This document shows positions 40,708 to 42,547 of a stretch of 42,547 bases of DNA, one piece after another (position 1 is the stretch's first letter; each line of letters opens with the position of its first letter). The stretch covers positions 1-42,547 of the forward strand of contig DATEDP010000061.1 of assembly GCA_035281585.1 (NCBI GenBank), read 5' to 3'. The stretch comes from a bacterium. GTDB taxonomy: Bacteria > UBA10199 > DSSB01. The notes below the pieces were generated by a model. That model was not told the origin of the DNA. It ran no database searches and saw nothing but the letters and a program-made list of their open reading frames with translations. A program made the position numbers and the translations under genes.

Positions 40708-42545
40708 CACTCGACCGTCACGCTCTTGGCCAGGTTCCGCGGCTGGTCGACGTCATGGCCGCGGTGGTCGGCGATGTAATAGGCCAAGAGCTGCATTGGA
40801 ATCGCGCTGAGCATCGGCATGAGGTAGGGATCGAGCTTGGGCAGAAAGATCGCGTCGCCGGCCAGCTGGCCGATCTTGGTGTCGCCTTCGCTGGCGATCG
40901 CGACCACCGAGGCCTGGCGCGACAGCACCTCTTGGATGTTGGACAGCATCTTGTCGTAATACTCGTCGGCCAGCGCGATGGCCACCACCGGCGAGCCTTG
41001 GTCGATCAGGGCGATCGGCCCGTGCTTCAGTTCGCCGGCCGGGTAGCCCTCGGCGTGGAGATAGGAAATCTCCTTCAGCTTGAGCGCGCCCTCCAAGGCG
41101 ATCGGATATTGGGGGCCCCGGCCGATGTAAAGGCAGTCGTCGCTGTAGGAGTGCTTCAGCGCGATCTCGCGGATCTTTTCGGCATGCTTCAAGACCTCCT
41201 CGATTTTTCCGGGAACCTCCAAAAGCCCATGCAAGCGCTGCTCGGCTTCCTCCTGCTTGAGCTTGCCTTTTTTGCGGCCGAGGAAGAGCGCGGCCAATTG
41301 GAGGACCGCGATCTGGGCGGTGAAGGTCTTGGTGGCCGCGACCCCGATCTCGGGGCCGGTGTAAGTGTAAAGGACCGCGTCGCTCTCCCGGGCCAAGGTG
41401 CTTTCGACCACGTTGCTGATCGCCAAGACCTTGGCGCCCTTGGCCTTGGCATTGCGGATCGCGACCAGGGTGTCGGCGGTTTCGCCGGATTGGGAAATGC
41501 CGATGACCAGGCTGTTCTTGTCGAGGATCGGATCGCGGTAACGGAATTCGCTGGCTTGCTCGACCATCGTCAAGACGCCGACGTCCTTCTCGAAGAAATA
41601 CTTGGCGGTCAAGGCCGCATGCCAGCTGGTGCCGCAGGCGACCAGGTAGATGCTGGAGATCTTATCCAGATCGGCCTTGGTCTTGAACAGCTCGGCGACG
41701 CCGTCGCCGTAGACCGCCGATTTGGCCAGGTCGAGGTGCCCCCGGAGGGTGTCGGCCAGGGCTCGAGGCTGCTCGAAGATCTCCTTGAGCATGAAGTGCT
41801 TGTAACCGGCCTTCTCGGCCATCGCCAAAGTCCAGGTGATGATCCGCGGCTCGCGCTGGACCGGCTTGCCGTCCAGGGTTTGGATTTCGCATTGGTTCCG
41901 GGTCAAGACGGCGACCTCGCCGTCCTCGAGGAAGATGACCTTCTTGGTGTAGGGCAGCAAGGCCGGCACGTCGCTGGCCAGAAAGCTTTCGCCCTCGCCC
42001 AGGCCCAGCACCAGCGGGCTGCCGCTGCGGGCGGCGTAAAGCTTGTCCGGCTCCTGCTCGTGGAGCATGGCGATCGCGAAGGACCCCTTCAAGCGATGGA
42101 GCGCCTTCTTGAAGGCCGTCAAGGTCGGCGTCCGCGGTCCCGACTCCGCCGCCACCAAATGGGCGACGATCTCGCTGTCGGTCTCGGAGGAGAACCTGTG
42201 GCCCTTCTTGATCAGGCCTTCGCGAAGCTCGCTGTAGTTCTCGATGATGCCGTTGTGCACCAAGGTGATGTCGCCGAAGCGATGGGGATGGGCGTTGGCT
42301 TCGCTGGGCCGGCCGTGAGTGGCCCAGCGGGTGTGGCCGATGCCCAGCTTGCCGGCCGGCGATTTCTTTTGGACCAAGGAGCGCAAAACCGAAAGTTTGC
42401 CCTCGGCCCGCAGGATCTCGAAGCGACCGCCGTCGAGGACCGCGATGCCGGCCGAATCGTAGCCCCGGTATTCCAGGCGCGAGAGCCCGTCGAGCAGGAT
42501 CTCCGCCGCCCCCTTTTCACCGATGTATCCGACGATTCCGCACAT
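40707..42545 (-). CDS. glmS: Glutamine--fructose-6-phosphate aminotransferase (isomerizing)
   Basis: 612 residues, complete; the ATG lies 2 bp inside the window edge. N-terminal Ntn glutaminase domain with the catalytic Cys right after Met (MCGIVGYIGEKGAAEILLDG) and IGHTRWATHGRPSEANAHPH. Two SIS isomerase domains follow (SIYLVACGTSWHAALTAKYF; GRGPQYPIALEGALKLKEIS). The end RNLAKSVTVE is the usual GlmS terminus. It makes glucosamine 6-phosphate for peptidoglycan and LPS. Its upstream promoter or any glmS ribozyme lies outside the window. Confidence 0.97.
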   Translation of the reverse strand: MCGIVGYIGEKGAAEILLDGLSRLEYRGYDSAGIAVLDGGRFEILRAEGKLSVLRSLVQKKSPAGKLGIGHTRWATHGRPSEANAHPHRFGDITLVHNGIIENYSELREGLIKKGHRFSSETDSEIVAHLVAAESGPRTPTLTAFKKALHRLKGSFAIAMLHEQEPDKLYAARSGSPLVLGLGEGESFLASDVPALLPYTKKVIFLEDGEVAVLTRNQCEIQTLDGKPVQREPRIITWTLAMAEKAGYKHFMLKEIFEQPRALADTLRGHLDLAKSAVYGDGVAELFKTKADLDKISSIYLVACGTSWHAALTAKYFFEKDVGVLTMVEQASEFRYRDPILDKNSLVIGISQSGETADTLVAIRNAKAKGAKVLAISNVVESTLARESDAVLYTYTGPEIGVAATKTFTAQIAVLQLAALFLGRKKGKLKQEEAEQRLHGLLEVPGKIEEVLKHAEKIREIALKHSYSDDCLYIGRGPQYPIALEGALKLKEISYLHAEGYPAGELKHGPIALIDQGSPVVAIALADEYYDKMLSNIQEVLSRQASVVAIASEGDTKIGQLAGDAIFLPKLDPYLMPMLSAIPMQLLAYYIADHRGHDVDQPRNLAKSVTVE

Positions 42546-42547
42546 AG

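Overview
The window is GC-rich, densely coded chromosomal DNA from a Gram-negative bacterium. The combined gene order points to a lineage of the old 'Deltaproteobacteria' (Myxococcota, Bdellovibrionota or Desulfobacterota-like). The clues are: rpsB-tsf-pyrH-frr-uppS-cdsA-dxr-rseP; an ilvB-ilvN-psd-pssA-leuA cluster; surface proteins with PT linkers, thrombospondin type 3 (TSP3) calcium repeats and a DUF4215 module; and C-terminal Cys + hydrophobic + Arg tails of the MYXO-CTERM/JDVT-CTERM kind. The species is not identified. I see no rRNA, tRNA, CRISPR array, transposase or phage gene.

Layout. (1) 1-2442, minus strand: two paralogous beta-rich, outer-membrane-barrel-like proteins that lack a visible signal peptide. 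(2) 2681-6047, plus strand: tandem secreted surface proteins with a reduced beta-helix cap, PT linkers, TSP3 repeats and a C-terminal sorting-like tail. (3) 6021-8232: a glutathione S-transferase / nitronate monooxygenase-family operon facing a HxlR regulator, with a palindromic operator candidate between them. (4) 8281-9414: a site-2-protease-like M50 peptidase with CBS domains. (5) 9535-14421: a complete pyruvate dehydrogenase operon (E1 alpha, E1 beta, E2, E3) behind a good sigma-70-type promoter. (6) 14506-15006: an unrecognised small protein with a ribbon-helix-helix-like C-terminus. (7) 15101-20542, minus: branched-chain amino acid and phospholipid synthesis (ilvB, ilvN, psd, pssA, leuA). 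(8) 20718-29165, minus: a long essential operon (rpsB, tsf, pyrH, frr, uppS, cdsA, dxr, rseP, tsaB, a DUF465 protein). (9) 29430-32827: an exported TPR protein, a PEGA-domain protein and aroE. (10) 32921-35275: a large beta-helix surface protein with the same C-terminal tail. (11) 35243-42545, minus: an orphan winged-helix/TPR protein, a UvrD/PcrA helicase, a ClC-CBS anion transporter and glmS.

Two things cut across regions. First, three surface proteins share a C-terminal signal whose Cys lies 33-34 residues from the end. Second, at least three families of palindromic intergenic repeats sit at gene ends, several of them supplying the stop codon of the neighbouring gene; a MITE-like element interrupts the essential operon twice, in opposite orientations. 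Metabolically the window links pyruvate to acetyl-CoA (PDH), pyruvate to acetolactate and leucine (ilvBN, leuA), CDP-diacylglycerol to phosphatidylethanolamine (cdsA, pssA, psd), and isoprenoid and cell-wall precursors (dxr, uppS, glmS).
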